The notes beneath the pieces were generated by a model that searched no databases, was not told where the DNA came from, and saw only the letters and a program-made list of their open reading frames with translations. Shown one piece after another: positions 1 through 12,718 of a stretch of DNA of 64,000 nucleotides. The number at the start of each line of letters is the position of its first letter. The stretch's first letter is position 1. The stretch covers positions 139,501 through 203,500 of the forward strand of contig JACCIC010000021.1 of the NCBI GenBank assembly GCA_018907035.1, written 5' to 3'. Position numbers and translations under genes: made by a program. The stretch comes from Sycobia sp. Sy_11 (Eukaryota; Arthropoda; Insecta; Hymenoptera; Epichrysomallidae).

Positions 1-454
1 GCACGCACAATAAAAATGTTTAAAACTTCTTATCAACATATTGAAATGTATTTCATGTAATGATGAATATTAAAAATGTTTTTTATATTCGTAAGCTTGA
101 TATTTATTTTTGTCAAAAACAAAATTATCTATAAAAGAAATAGCTGTCGTGACCACCATGTAACATAACAAAATTGCGTAACTGTATCGAAGACTTTTGC
201 ATTTTATGATATCTCATATAGTCGTAATTTTGAAGTAATAATGGAACATATGAATAATAAAAAAATAATGATTTTATAAGTCGAACTCTTCAGAACTTTT
301 TTTACTATGTTTTATGTCTATACTAAAAACTATCATAGATTATAAAAATTATTATATTTTTGTGAAATTATCGAAATTTCGAATATTATATTCCTCTCGA
401 TATTCCTTTAATAACATTTAGGTCTTAAATAAATTTACAATTTATAACATACTT

Positions 455-475
455 ACACACACCCACCCACCTACC

Positions 476-518
<43 letters not shown>
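455..518. repeat. (CA)n / ACCC microsatellite
   Basis: An ACCC-rich run passes into a pure CA dinucleotide tract. Open frames across it are low-complexity artefacts. Confidence 0.95.
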
Positions 519-520
<2 letters not shown>

Positions 521-3500
521 TTTCAATAAAAATGAATTTGATATAAGTCTACAAGAATTAATATGGTATACATTATCAATAAGCTGATTCAACTTTATTC
601 GATATAAGAAAAATATTATTAACAAACGCTTGCAAGTCATTTTTCATTTATCTTTCTGATTTTTTTTCTTCTAGTTGCGAAGTTTTACTTTCCATGTCCA
701 ATTAAAAAATCAGAAACAGCTAGTTATTATTAAAAAAAACTTCACATTGTTCAAATTGTAATCTGCTATATATATTGTAACCAAGAAAATTGTATAATTA
801 AGACAATATTATAATTAAAACTGACGATTTTATTTTATTAGATCTATCAAAATTAATCCGAAAGTTAATTATCTATTCTTCTTCAACTTTTGTCATGAAT
901 TAAATAATTAACATTGCATTAAAAATTTAGTTTCAACCATTCAACTCTTATATTCTCTTAATGATAATAAAAAATTGTGATTTACATTTATGAATAATAG
1001 CGTCGAACATTCATAATTGCGATAAAATCTAAAAATCATTTCTATAGAATACTAAATTGATACACATAATTATAAAATATGTTTATAGTGAATTTCAATG
1101 AAGCAAATTCAAAATCTAACAAAAAAACCGTATCTTTTAGATCATAACGTGTTCTTAATTAATAATGCAAAACATTACATAATTATTTATTGCTGAATTA
1201 TATAACACAAAATTTAGAAATTGTATATTTAGCTTCAGATCTCAGCCTTTATTGAAATAAAACTCCGATTATGCAGAACAGAACAAAAAGCAAAAGAAAT
1301 ATTAAAAAAATAGTAATTCATTTAATATAGTATGTTATTTAAATTTTAGAAAAGATTTTGATAAAGAAATATAGGCAGAAAAACTATAGGAATTGAATAA
1401 TCATGAAGCTTATATCGCTCGAATACATCGAAAAATTTTCCATTTCCTTTGCTATATTTATAAAAATTTTAAACTTGTGTACACTCAAAGTGGCTGCTAT
1501 AAAGTTATTTTTAAAAACATAAAATTATTACAGCATGTATATTCATTCTTATATATATAAAAAAAAAAACTATTTTTTGAACAAACCAATAAAAAATTAA
1601 ACCGGCAATATTCGAAAAACAAATTTTAATTATTACTTTAAAAATTTAAGTCAATACTATAATTCTCGAAATTCTTGCATTTTCAAAAAGCGTATGGATA
1701 AAATTTTTTATTCAATGTTAACACATATATGTTAATATTAAATGTATTTATAAGATAGTGAAAACAATTTCGTTTATAGCAGTTTCTATCAATGAAATCT
1801 AATCACGCCTTGTATAATTAATGAATTATATTTTGCTCAAAGTTTTAACGATTAAAGGGAGAGTAGCTCCATCTAACAGCGAATATCGGGTTTAACTCGA
1901 ATCCTATATATTATATATATAATATGTGCCTTAATACTTTTTAAGACCACTGACAGCGCCACATGCGGCGTATTCGACAAGACTCGTAACCAGGCTGAAT
2001 TTAAAATCATTACATTATTCTATTAAGAAAAATGTAAATAAAACGTATTTGAACTATTACCAAGAGCATGAAAAAGTGACTGTAGCGTACCGCGATGTGA
2101 ACAAATTTATATTCATCATTGAGCCGGCTACCAAAAGATAGAATGCTAAAGTAGAGAAGTGGATTATTAGCTGCAAGTAGTGCAAGTTAGCCTATGTTTT
2201 TCACAATACTGTTCTCCGAATCTGGTTTCGGACAAAGCGTTGACAATAAGGTCATCCGAGACTCAGTCGATCTTGCAGCTATAACAATCCACTTTCCTTT
2301 TGGTTTTATTAATCTTCTTAACCTGTACAAAAAAAAATTAAATTAAATTTACCTGGTTATGAGGCACGTCGAAGCCACCAGCGACACTGTCGGATGTCTT
2401 AACGAGGCGAATAAAACAGATCATCGCCGCTTTTTTATGATAAAATAAAAATTATTATTGTTAACACGTTGTACACGCATATATTTGACATTACGAAGTA
2501 TCCGTTGTGCGATAGAATGAAATTGTAAACACTGCGCGAATCCACGCAAAAGTTTATTAAACATGGTGAAAATTTTATAAACATTAGTAATTGCTTTATC
2601 TTTGTAATATCATCAAGGATAGAAATAATTAAAATAATAAAACGATAAAGCTTTTGTATAGCTAGTAATGAATTTGTTGTGCATAAATGATTGAAGCTGC
2701 TCGAATCATAACTTTAAGTGGGTTAATACCTGTGGAGGCAATAGATAAAGACATTTTTCTGAAATGTTTATTATAGGCGGAATAACATACGTTATTTTCA
2801 AAACGATTATAATTTTATGTATATAGCACTGATTATTGATTGATTTAAAAAGAAAATCAAATGTAATCGAAAAATAAATGTTCGCGCTTATACCCAACTT
2901 ATTCTTTGCTTTATTGTAAGAAATTTTACCTTTATTATATAATTTTAAAAAACAATTTATATTATTAACCTTTCATTTATTTATTTACACCTTTTATATT
3001 TTTATTGAAAATAATGATTTGCCGTAAAAGCGCCTGTAAAATTTCAACAAAATCAGCCAATTAGTTTTGAATTGAGATCGTGACATTGTGTAAGTCGGTG
3101 CTTTGAAAAATGTTCATTCGAAAACAACATGTTTTAAAGTTTGCACGCCGCATTCGGTCTAACACGCAATCAACGAGCTGGAAATGACCAGCGCTCATAA
3201 GCTATATTCCCTGCATGACTTTCGATTTCACTTTAAAATTTTTTTCTCGAACATCCGAATGATATTTTTTATACATAGAAAAAAAAATAGATTTTTCAAA
3301 AATACATTGATTATCATTATCTCATTGGAATAAATATTTATTTACTGCACAATTAGAAATTTTGAATTAGAATAAGAATTAATTTTAAATATTGCTATAA
3401 GTTCGACGTAAGATTTCAAATTTAACGATTACACGCATTTTTCATTGTCTACATGTGAGAAAATACATTAAAGTACAATCGTGCATTTGGCATTCTATTG

Positions 3501-4093
3501 ATAAAAAATTAAACAAAACGATTATATATTTTACACTATCTGTTATTAAGTATTTTTACGAAAAGTACAATTGTTTTAATTAAAAATTCTTTTGTCTACA
3601 TTATAATATATACAAGAATCTACAAAATGTTTATGAAAAGAAAAATTGCGCATAAATTATCTGTTACAAAAATTATAATAACAGTATTATGTTTAAGTAG
3701 ATTTATTTTTAGAATTTAATATAATCAATTACTTTTTAAGTACGTGTGGGTAAATTTATAATATTTATTGAAGAATGATATAAATTAATATTAAGAAAAC
3801 ACTGTTATAATATACCGCTTACCTGCTTATCATTTATAATGTTCATTTCGTTTTATTTATTATATAATTAAAATTGCTTATGATAACAAATTTTTTACTG
3901 CTTTATTAAAGATAATGATGAATTCATTAAGTAAAATGTTTTATATGCAAAAACATCCGCGTAGAAGGTAGCATTATAAAATCTCGCATTGCGTTTGAAA
4001 TTTCCAGCGAGTCTAATTTTATCGGATTTAATTCATGCGTTATTTACAGAACTTCGGTATATTATATATTTTCAATTAATTTCTAGCATGCGG

Positions 4094-4095
<2 letters not shown>
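519..4095. other. AT-rich intergenic DNA
   Basis: About 3.6 kb of AT-rich sequence with no convincing coding potential apart from one small candidate exon near 2.4 kb. One imperfect foldback is visible: the arm at 2158-2177 is matched in reverse complement at 2272-2293 across a loop of about 95 bases. I see no transposase, RNA gene or strong repeat. Confidence 0.6.
2353..2424 (-). CDS. possible small coding exon (24 codons)
   Basis: On the minus strand an ATG at 2424 opens 24 codons that end exactly at a good splice donor (CAG|GTAAAT, exon end 2353). The stretch is more GC-rich than its surroundings and the predicted peptide ends in GGFDVPHNQ. A pyrimidine-rich TTGTACAG acceptor follows after only about 30 bases, which would make an unusually short intron, and the reading frames beyond it run about 40 codons without a recognisable domain. 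I do not recognise a family. It may be a terminal piece of the gene whose other candidate exons lie at 5.2 and 6.8 kb, or a chance frame. Confidence 0.2.

Positions 4096-4131
<36 letters not shown>
4096..4131. repeat. (TA)n microsatellite
   Basis: Uninterrupted AT/TA dinucleotide tract directly beside the 58-bp repeat cluster. Confidence 0.95.
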
Positions 4132-4133
<2 letters not shown>

Positions 4134-4164
4134 GTATATATTTTAAGAAGACTTCAGAAGGCTC

Positions 4165-4470
4165 CGTGTACTCGTACCACCTCCATGGGGAATTTTACGT
4201 TATTAGAGTAGTACTGGATGTTTAGATGTACTCAGACGATTTCTACGGGATGTTTCATTGTAAACGATCTTTTTCCATTATGACTCTTAACACGAAGCTT
4301 ATCCCAGAAGTTGTGGAGATACACCAGAGCCTGAGCAATTACTGTTACAAACATGTAAGGTACCGCTAAAATACCAAACTTCGCGTAGAAGTCGTTTGAG
4401 TACACCTGGATTTCGACTACTATTGTTCGAACACGAAATTTCCCATAAAAGTTTTCGAACTGCTCGAAAT
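4165..4470. repeat. degenerate ~58-bp repeat units with an orientation switch
   Basis: Units share a core like GTGTACTC-(A)ACGAYTTCTAC followed by GGGAAATTTCGTG. On the plus strand two units begin near 4166 and 4226, about 60 bases apart. On the minus strand two begin near 4467 and 4409, also about 58 apart, and a weaker third lies near 4330-4293. The outer pair therefore forms inverted arms of roughly 75-80 bases (4182-4257 against 4450-4375) at about three-quarters identity by eye. This looks like a small satellite array that was partly inverted, or a foldback element. Long frames here are by-products of the repeat. Confidence 0.6.
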
Positions 4471-4486
4471 GATCGAACATGTTCAA

Positions 4487-5228
4487 ATAGAATTCCCAGC
4501 TCTATTTACAATCTTATGAACCCAATATTATAGAATTTATAAAATCATGAATTATAATTCAATTTAATAATTATCGATATATATAATTTTATTAATTTAA
4601 CAAAAGAAAATATTTTCTTGAAATTAACTGATATTGAAACAAATGACATACAAAATTTTCCTGTGAAAGCATTCCAAGAATACGTCTAAAAATAATTTTC
4701 GTATTCTTTTTATGAATTATAATTAAAAATAAAATAGTATAGGTATTCACTTCCTTCATGCAACGCAGCTAAGAACGTGACTCCTAACAGAATCGCTCGA
4801 ACGTTTCTTGCAATTTTTACAGAATTTATATTAATCTGATGCCATTGCCATGCATACATATAGAAACGAATAATTTCATTACACAAAAATATATAATGAA
4901 AAGGTATAGTTTATTAATATTTAAGGCTTACCAAAAGTGCTTGATGCAAATATTGGAAGATTATTCATCCAATTGAAGAAAAATAAAACTGAAAAGAAAT
5001 AATAATTTCATACATTTACTAAATATATTATTATTTTATTACGATAATATTTATAGGAAAATATATACTGAATTAATACTAAAAAGTCGAACCTAGACTT
5101 TTAAAATAACGATAAAAATGATAATAAATATAAGGGAATAAGTAATAAATTTTTCTGCCCAATGACATTACACTATAAGATTGTTTATTCAATAATTAAA
5201 GAAATGGTAAATTAAGATACTGTATTAC
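4487..5228. other. AT-rich intergenic or intronic DNA
   Basis: No coding potential, RNA gene or repeat family seen. If the candidate exons at 2.4, 5.2 and 6.8 kb belong to one minus-strand gene, this would be intron. Confidence 0.5.
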
Positions 5229-5429
5229 GCTTTTCTAAAACTGTGAGCGGTGTACAAAACCTCGGTGCGATCAATTACGTACACGCGCAATTCGCAATTA
5301 CCGTCGGCCGCGTTGGCGTCCAATACATCAGGCTCTAACCCGGCCGTCCGATCGACGGTTTGACACATCCATCCTTCGTTAGACCCCAAGATTTCCTTTC
5401 CCCCCGAGCAATAACCTATTGAATTTCTC
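5229..5429 (-). CDS. candidate internal coding exon, unknown protein
   Basis: A GC-rich island in AT-rich DNA reads open on the minus strand from an AG acceptor (TTACAG, exon start 5429) to a GT donor (AAGC|GTAATA, exon end 5229). The length is 201 bases, a multiple of three. The peptide has four cysteines in a secreted-looking context: YCSGG near its start, WMCQTVDR in the middle, and CELRVYVIDRTEVLYT near its end, an alternating pattern like beta strands of an extracellular domain. The GC content and the flanking splice signals favour a real exon. The acceptor needs one base to complete the first codon, so it does not join directly in frame to the candidate exon at 6.8 kb; another exon would have to lie between. 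No family recognised. Confidence 0.4.
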
Positions 5430-6815
5430 CTGTAATCTTTCACTCCGTCCCCCCTCTCATTCTCTTTCTATTACTACATTTTTATTATATACTATAACAA
5501 GATATAATAAATTCTTATTTATTTATTAAAATGTTCTTTATAATAAAAATTAAGAATCTTAGCTTGTTAAGAATTTTATCAAGGTGACCTGAAATCATAT
5601 TATCTATATTATATTATTAAATTGAAGATTCTAACTATTTATCAAGTATTATATAATGAGAACATAATAAATAAAGTCTCTTTAAACACTCGTTATTCAC
5701 TTACATGCAAATATAAGAAAAGTTGGGTTATGAATATATATGTACAGAAAAGCAGGCTAATATCTTAAAGCAAGGCTATATTTATATATTATTGTTTCTA
5801 TCGTTATACCAAAGTTTCTTCTTTTTATTTTGTGAAATATGATATACAAACATTTTTAAGGGATGCATTATTTGTGTTATTATTATACAGCAAAATAAAA
5901 CTCTTCCAATAACTATACACAATAGGTATATGTAGGATGCTTTAATTCAACATCTTCCAAGGTATGCTTACTTATTTTTAATGAAATGTCGTATAGATAT
6001 TGAAAACTGTTTACAGCAGTTTACAGTTTGTACATGATGACGTCATTAACTGAGAAACATAATAAATATATACCTTTAGTTATCTCGTTCAGTATCAATT
6101 TAGCGCGTAATCTCTAAATTTAAATTGTTGATTTTTAATTATTTTTTTATTAATGTAAATATCATTGGGTATAAAAAATAATACATTGAAAATATGCTAA
6201 GAACCGAAATGCTTGTGTTATATTTCGTTATATTTTTATACGTATTCATAACACGAAAAACAACAAATAAAGAATAATTACACAGCTATATAAATTTATA
6301 TTTCCACCTACAGGCGTATCAATAGAACGTATAGATATTTCAATTTAAGGGAAAACTAAAATAAAAAATTTAATATTTATATTAATTAATAAACGAAATA
6401 TTATATAATTACAATATTATACGCATATTTATACAAACAACGTTATGAAAAAAAATTGCAATAGATATATTGATCATAAAGATTAGTAGAGAGTAAAATA
6501 ACTTTCTAACGAAGTTTTACAGAAGTATGGATATATGATATAATCGATTATAAATAAATAAAAATAAAAAGGATAAGCTTAAAAGTATAAATATTAAGTG
6601 AAAATCTTTTAGAGGATGAACAAAGAAAGTTAGGTTAGATTTTTGCCGAACATTTTCTTCGAATTACAGTGTTATAATTATCAAATATCTTAATGTTTGA
6701 AAATCCAAAAATAAGCCCAATATAATAAAAGTGAATAATTTGATCAAAGATCAAAGAATTAAGATTGTTTTCAAGTTCACTCAATAAAAACAAAACACAA
6801 GGTGTACGCACTTAC
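5430..6815. other. AT-rich intervening DNA
   Basis: No exon, repeat or RNA gene recognised. It would be intron if the flanking candidate exons belong together. Confidence 0.4.
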
Positions 6816-6864
6816 CGACGATGACAAACTTAAGAAGGTGGAGCTGAAAGCAAGGACTAACCAT
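6816..6864 (-). CDS. candidate first coding exon with signal-peptide-like start
   Basis: On the minus strand, ATG at 6864 opens MVSPCFQLHLLKFVIVG and ends at a strong donor (GTCG|GTAAGT, exon end 6816), leaving one base of the next codon. The hydrophobic LHLLKFVIV core resembles a signal peptide. The mucin-like gene at 53.3 kb has a first coding exon of the same 49-base length and phase, so the architecture is plausible. An upstream GC-rich stretch (6865-6900) could be 5' UTR; a second reading there (AG acceptor, then RPMGPPYGLVPANG, then a GT at 6863) cannot be excluded. No family recognised. Confidence 0.3.
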
Positions 6865-6900
6865 TAGCGGGAACCAGGCCGTAGGGTGGGCCCATAGGTC

Positions 6901-7271
6901 TCTGTTCAACAAATAAAATGCATTTGTCGAAAACAATCGGACATTTTAGTCGTCCTGATGTCAGGAGCAACTGTCTTGATAAACGCGATAATCCTTTTTC
7001 ACTCTTCCATACTTATATACCGGCTGATCCAACTCGGGTAAATATATAAGTATATATAAACATTTTGATGTCGAGTGCAATATGCAGAAAATGTATTAAA
7101 TTATAAGTACACTACTGTAAATTCAACGCTTATAAGTTATGTGAAAATAAATGTAGACTTGCTATGGTACAGTTACGGAATTTTCGAACTGCAAACTGCA
7201 AGGCGCAAGCTGATGCATACGACAATACGCATGTACGATATACGTATGTGTTGTGTCAGCCGTCAGGTGTA

Positions 7272-7322
<51 letters not shown>

Positions 7323-7895
7323 ATGATATAGAATGAACACAGTAATGAAAAGTTACTCCAACAAAAGATAAAATAGGATTAACTTATTAATTAGTGTTAC
7401 GATTACGTCTTGCATTTTTCAAGCTTAAAAAAATTCAGTACTGAACAAACGTATTAAAGTTATAGGAAAAAGTGAAATTTACTAGTACATTACATTTCAT
7501 CATTATCAAATTATTAATATACGTATATTATCTAGATTTGTATTATATAAGGTAGGCTAAAAGCTGAATAACACTGCTAAAGCTCTATAATGCTATAAAG
7601 GATCTTATGGTAAATTTATATGATAAGAAATTCAGACTGCAATAAACTAAAAAAATATCCAGTAATTCATAACATAAATAATAAAATTATATATTTATAT
7701 TATTTTAAAAATCAGAGATAAAATATATTTTAAATCGACGATTTTGCTATGTATAAAATATTATTTATTACAAATATTATTTTATTTAATACTAATTTAA
7801 AACTTAAAACTATTTAAATAATCTATTAATCATGTTTAAAAATATGAATATCAAAAATAAATAAATTTAATTTTAAATGTAAATATAATTTACAA
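6901..7895. other. AT-rich intergenic DNA with long (TA)n at 7273-7319
   Basis: Contains a (TA)n run of about 47 bases. The rest is AT-rich and lies 3' of ORC2, so it includes that gene's 3' UTR. No other feature seen. Confidence 0.6.
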
Positions 7896-10173
7896 CTATG
7901 TTTCTTCTTGATCATCAAGAAATTGTTTCAACAATGCATTATCCAAAGGAATAATAAGAGATTCTACCCCATCAACATTTCTTTTAGTTTTTACAAGTTT
8001 GTGATCAATAAATTCCGTTAATTGGGAACGCAGTGCTTGATCTGAGGATACAATAAATTCTTCTCGAGATGCTCTGTATAAATCTCTAAATGCCATACCT
8101 ATGAATCAAATCACTTATATAATTAGCTAATATTAATATAATTTAATTTTTATACATTCAATTACTAACCAGTATAATGAGATCCACCATTTTGTAATTG
8201 ATACTTCACCAGAATAAGGTACACTTTTCTTGCATTGGAGGGTAATGAAGCAAATACATTTTTTAATGATAATAAAGCTAGACCTCCACTTTTTTGAATA
8301 AGTAATGAACTTTCATATGAAATTTCAGCTTTATATGGTAAAAATGTTGTAGCATCTACCCAATAAAAATTGTATCTAGCTCGCATAACACTATCCCAAA
8401 CTATAAAAATAATAATTAGTTAAAAGTAGATAAAATATTACTGTTGATAATACAAATCTATATTACGCATTGGAGCATTTATGTGGTCTATTGAAGCTAC
8501 CATGTGAATATTAGGTATGCTTGCTAAACGAGACAGCATGTCCTGAACTTTTGTTGAGCGTAACATTCCACCATCGATATTATGAAATAATAAATATATA
8601 CAATCATCTGGAAACTCTTTCATTCTATGTTCAATAATATCGAAACAATCATTTAAATTAGTAACTGTTTCTAATCCTAGTAACTCAGTAATAATACTAT
8701 CCAATATCTATAAAAATTAAACATGTTAAGTTTTTAGATGTGTTAGATTGAAATATATTTTTAGATAATTACATCTTTTAATGTTAAGCTTGGAAAAAAT
8801 CCATTAATAATTAATGATGGTTCATCTGGAATCATTTTCTTATGAAAATTATTTATTAGTATCCGTTTTGAACCGAGACCATATAATAATACAGTAAACC
8901 CTTCTCTGAAAACAATTAATATTATTTTCAATTGTAAATAATATAAGATTAGTTAATAATATAATTAGCTTATTTTCAAAATTTGCTTACTCCATTATAT
9001 GCAACCACTCAATATAACGTTTTTCTAAAACTTTTGTTACTTCTTCAATTTTCTTTTTATGTACATCTGAAATATGATCACTACTTTCTAATAATTTGTG
9101 CAACTCCTCTTCATCCATATGTTGGGTTTTCAATTGACTTAAAGTATGATTTGAAGTTAAACACTTTTCTGACTGTTCAGTAAAATATTCTTCTGGTTTT
9201 AGGTGCTGTTAAAATTTATTTATAATTATTATTAAAAATTTTTTAAATAAGTTTATCAATTTATTAATTAATGTTCTGCTCACATAAACTTTAGATCTGC
9301 CTCTTCTTAATGTTTTACGTGAATCTGTTTCTACGTTATGTTCTGATTTACAATTATTCTTTTTCTCTAAATTTTCTTTATTATCAACAACTGAATCATC
9401 TTTGGAGCTGTTCATATCTTCATCAGAACTTTCATGAGAATTTTCAAGGGAATCATTGTTTGACCTAGCGGTCCTTTTAATTTCCCAATTATTCGATTCA
9501 TCATTATCTGTAAAAGCTATTATGTAACTGTAATATAATTTGCATTTTAATCTCATTAACTTAAATTATACAAACTTACACTGATCTATACCGTCACATT
9601 GATTAGTTTTAATTTTAGCAAGGCGAATACGTAGTTCTTTATTTATAGGAGAATTTGAATTTGATGATGCACTTTGACTTGTCATAGCTTTTTCCATCAT
9701 TGCATTTTTTTTTATTCTTGTACCAGCTACTTTATATATATTCTTACCATCAACATCCGAATCCAAAAATAATTCTAGATTTAAATATTAAATATTTTAT
9801 TAAACAAGGTAATCATAATTATATAACTATATCGTTGTGTACCTGGTTTTTCAGTTATTTGTTGAATATTTTCTAATTCTTTCATTAATCCCGTATTTTC
9901 AAAAAAATTAATGTCATGTCTAGAAGTATCTTCTGACTTCTTTGTTGTTGATGACAATTCTAAAAAAAATTACATAGACTCAAGAACTATATTAAATACC
10001 AATACTTAATAAATAATTTAATAATTTAATTGGATTAAATTTGTTTATATGAGGTTATGAATTATATACGTTATTGTTTTAAAATAAATAAATCATATCT
10101 AACCAGAAGTCCTTTCATCATTAGTGCAATTTTTTAATCTTGTAGACCTTCGTAAGTTTTTTGAAGTAGACAT
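7896..10173 (-). CDS. Orc2: origin recognition complex subunit 2 (ORC2), complete, nine coding exons
   Basis: ORC2 is a core subunit of the nuclear origin recognition complex, which binds replication origins and loads the MCM helicase. Coding exons in order of transcription: 10104-10173, 9843-9959, 9580-9774, 9284-9507, 8991-9205, 8773-8905, 8467-8707, 8170-8400 and 7896-8098. All junctions are GT/AG, all phases agree, and the product is 542 residues, close to the family's usual size. The first ~220 residues are a charged, Ser/Lys-rich disordered region, as in other ORC2 proteins. Family hallmarks follow: [25 protein letters not shown], the [12 protein letters not shown] segment, [11 protein letters not shown], then the C-terminal winged-helix part with [15 protein letters not shown] and [10 protein letters not shown]. 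The start chosen is the first ATG with basic residues; an upstream start was not seen. Terminal codon assignments are certain; UTRs were not mapped. Confidence 0.95.
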
Positions 10174-10547
10174 TTTAACATTTAATTTAATAACTAAAAT
10201 ACTCTATACAGAAAATAATAAAGCTTCGATCGTTACCGCCAAATGACTACATATATAAAATAATATAACCTGATATGACATATATATGGTATACATGCAG
10301 TAGTAAATGGTAGTAGTTAACTGTAGCTATAATAGCAGCAGGTAGCAGGTGTAACAGCAGGTATCAAGTAGTAGACAGACTCGTAGATGCAGGTAGAGGT
10401 CAGCACTGGTCAGCTGATGATCTCTGCGCAAATAAAATGTGCAACCCATTTACGAGAGCTCTACTGCGTTAAAACAAGCATGACAGTCGTAAGCAAAGTA
10501 AAATATTTATTTAAAGGTTGTACTATATTATATTATTCCATAACATA
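10174..10547. promoter_or_regulatory. ORC2 upstream region
   Basis: Lies directly 5' of the ORC2 start codon. It holds a run of CAGGTAG/CAGGTG-like words at about 10336-10395 and the word CAGCTGATGATCTCTGCG near 10411. A similar word occurs upstream of ERCC1. No TATA box could be assigned. Promoter status is inferred from position only. Confidence 0.4.
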
Positions 10548-10551
10548 TTAA

Positions 10552-12718
10552 CCTTTAATGGGACAGTTTTTTAGGTTTTGAAACCTTCTTGGAAAGTGTC
10601 TAAATTCATATCTTGTATCATCCATCAACTATGTGCAATGGTCCTATCATGGACCGAGCCAATATATCGGCTCTCCGGCCCTGGAGGGTCATGAAAAATT
10701 TCTAGTTCGGTAGAATAGGAATAAAATCATATTCTCTGGTTTTGAGATGTGCTGCATCCAAATCTGAAGTCTGATCGGTCATAACTGCTCACAATCACGG
10801 TCGTTCGAAGTCAAATAAGGTCACTTCAAGGTGAAATGCAGAAAGTATCATACATATTCGAACAAAAATTATATCTAAAGATATCCCGAGGTGCTACATC
10901 TGAATCTGACACTTGTTTGATTGTGAATAGACCTAATTATACTCATTCTTCTGGATATATGGTCATTTCAGGGTTTATGTGTTTTGATTCGTGCTTTTTT
11001 TTTAGAAATGTGGAGTTTTTAGTCCTTCTACTCTCTTGCTACTTTACTTAGAGCTAACGACGTGGACGTAGAGAGTAATGTAGCTCCTATTTTCATTTTT
11101 TTATTTTTTATATCTTCCTATTTTTTTATACATTTTTTCATTTTTATACATTTTTCCATTTTGTCAGAAGTCTATTTTGTATTTTTCTCACATTACTCTT
11201 CTAAGATCTATATGAATCTCTCGATAACATCTGACTTTATGACTTTCTTTTATTTTTTATAAGTTTTTCCGACTTGATCAAGGTAAGACTTCTTTGGTAT
11301 GATAAGTTTCAAAACACGGATCTATACATAGAACAACTTGACAAGTTTTACATTCATAAGTGCTTCAATGTCTGGTTTTATTCATGAGACATAAACAGCA
11401 ATTACCTTCTTTCTTGTTCCCTTGATCTATTTTCTTAGGAAAGTTAATAATTAAAAGTTTTTCAGTAAGTAGAGAGTCATTCGACTGACATGAATAAAGC
11501 AAGTCATCAGAATTTATCTCTAGTAAACCTCTCACCACTTCTAAATGAAAATCAGGATAAGAAGTATTTTTATTATTGGTACTTTTCATTTTATGCAAAT
11601 TTACCAGAACAGAATCAAGTAAGTAAGTTTTCGATACCATTTAGTAGATTTTCTCATCCTTTCTGACAATGAAAATTGTCTGCCTATGTTGTCAATCACT
11701 CCCATATTTTTATTGTAGTCCACTATACATATTGGTTTTATAATATCTTTATTAGTACTCCAATGTTCTTTCCCTGTACTTGCGTAACAAACATCATAGA
11801 CTGCTGTTATCATGTAAACTTCTTTCTTGTTCATCCACTTTATTGCTAACCAAGAATCGGTATGGACTACTTCAATTTCACCTCGATTCAATTTAGTGAC
11901 AAGCTTGGGCATTCCTTTTCTGCTTTTCTTCATGGTCCCACACATACCAGTATCTTTGTCATAGAGAAAATTAGCAAATTAAGGAGTCGAGTACCAATTA
12001 TCTATGAAGATAACGTAACCTTTGTTGAAATATGGTGTTAGGAAATCAGCTACTATATGTCCAGAGATTCCCAAATCAAATTTTTCATAATCTGTATTAG
12101 CTCCTGTATAGATAACAAATCGTAATAGGAATCCAGTCTCACAATCAACCAATTCGAAAAATTTTATACCAAACCTATGTCTTTTTAAGGGTAAATATTG
12201 CTTGAATTTTAATCTTCCTTTCCACAGCATCAAACTTTCATCAATGCAAAGGGTTTTCCCGGGATGCAATGTAGAGGAAAATTTCTAATTTAGAAAATAT
12301 ATTACACGCTTGACATTGCACTTACGAACATGACCCGTGTTGATAGAGCAAGAAAGATTGGCAATTCTTCTGCTACTACATCTTTGTATGGAGCCATATT
12401 AGAATGGAATGGGTTGGGGTTTTGCTTTTGAAAGAGATTTGTTTGTTCCAAAATTATTTTGAAAATATTCAAATCCATAAAGAATTCAAAGTAAGCTAAT
12501 GAAGTATGCTCTGGTATAGGAATATTTTCATAAAAATTAGCATGACGTACAAAGTTTTTATGGAAGAGAAATAGACAGAATCGAAAAATGCACCGTCATC
12601 TCTCCCAGGATCATCAAAGATTTCTGAAGAAGCATTTTGGTTGTAATTCACCAGTCCTATCGTCAGCATACTCCTCTTCTGGTTCTGATTCACCACATCG
12701 GGTTCTTTTAACTTGCAT
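10552..12718 (-). mobile_element. piggyBac-like DNA transposon relic (one end and transposase)
   Basis: The left end starts at a TTAA (10548-10551) followed by CCTTTAATGGGACAG, matching the TTAA target choice of piggyBac elements. About 740 bases of terminal and subterminal non-coding DNA follow, and then a minus-strand transposase relic. The same terminal segment recurs inverted at 47.83-48.57 kb. The element is interrupted on its right by the hairpin cluster and the gypsy element. Its other end may be the related sequence at 17.16-17.45 kb, whose terminus has the expected opposite orientation. Confidence 0.75.
11278..12718 (-). pseudogene. piggyBac-like transposase, broken
   Basis: Successive minus-strand frames give the pieces of a piggyBac (DDE_Tnp_1_7) transposase in order: an acidic N-terminus (ESEPEEEYADD), CIDESLMLWKGRLKF with the first catalytic Asp, KRHRFGIKFFELVDCETG, VIFIDNWYSTP with the second Asp, and WMNKKEVYMITAVYD near the third. 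The C-terminal cysteine-rich tail follows (NCCLCLMNKTRH and YECKTCQVVLCIDPCF), which is the family's zinc-binding end. Stops and frame changes separate the pieces, so the gene is dead. The most upstream Met in frame with the acidic start is at 12718, right at the edge of the hairpin cluster. Confidence 0.85.

Noticed and set aside
455..518. CRISPR-like or regulatory repeat
   Set aside because: It is a simple CA microsatellite, and the genome is eukaryotic.
7075..7320. Open frames ending in long Tyr-Ile runs here and at 4.1, 16.6, 50.1, 53.5, 54.6 and 58.2 kb
   Set aside because: They are translations of (TA)n microsatellites, with no splice structure or homology.
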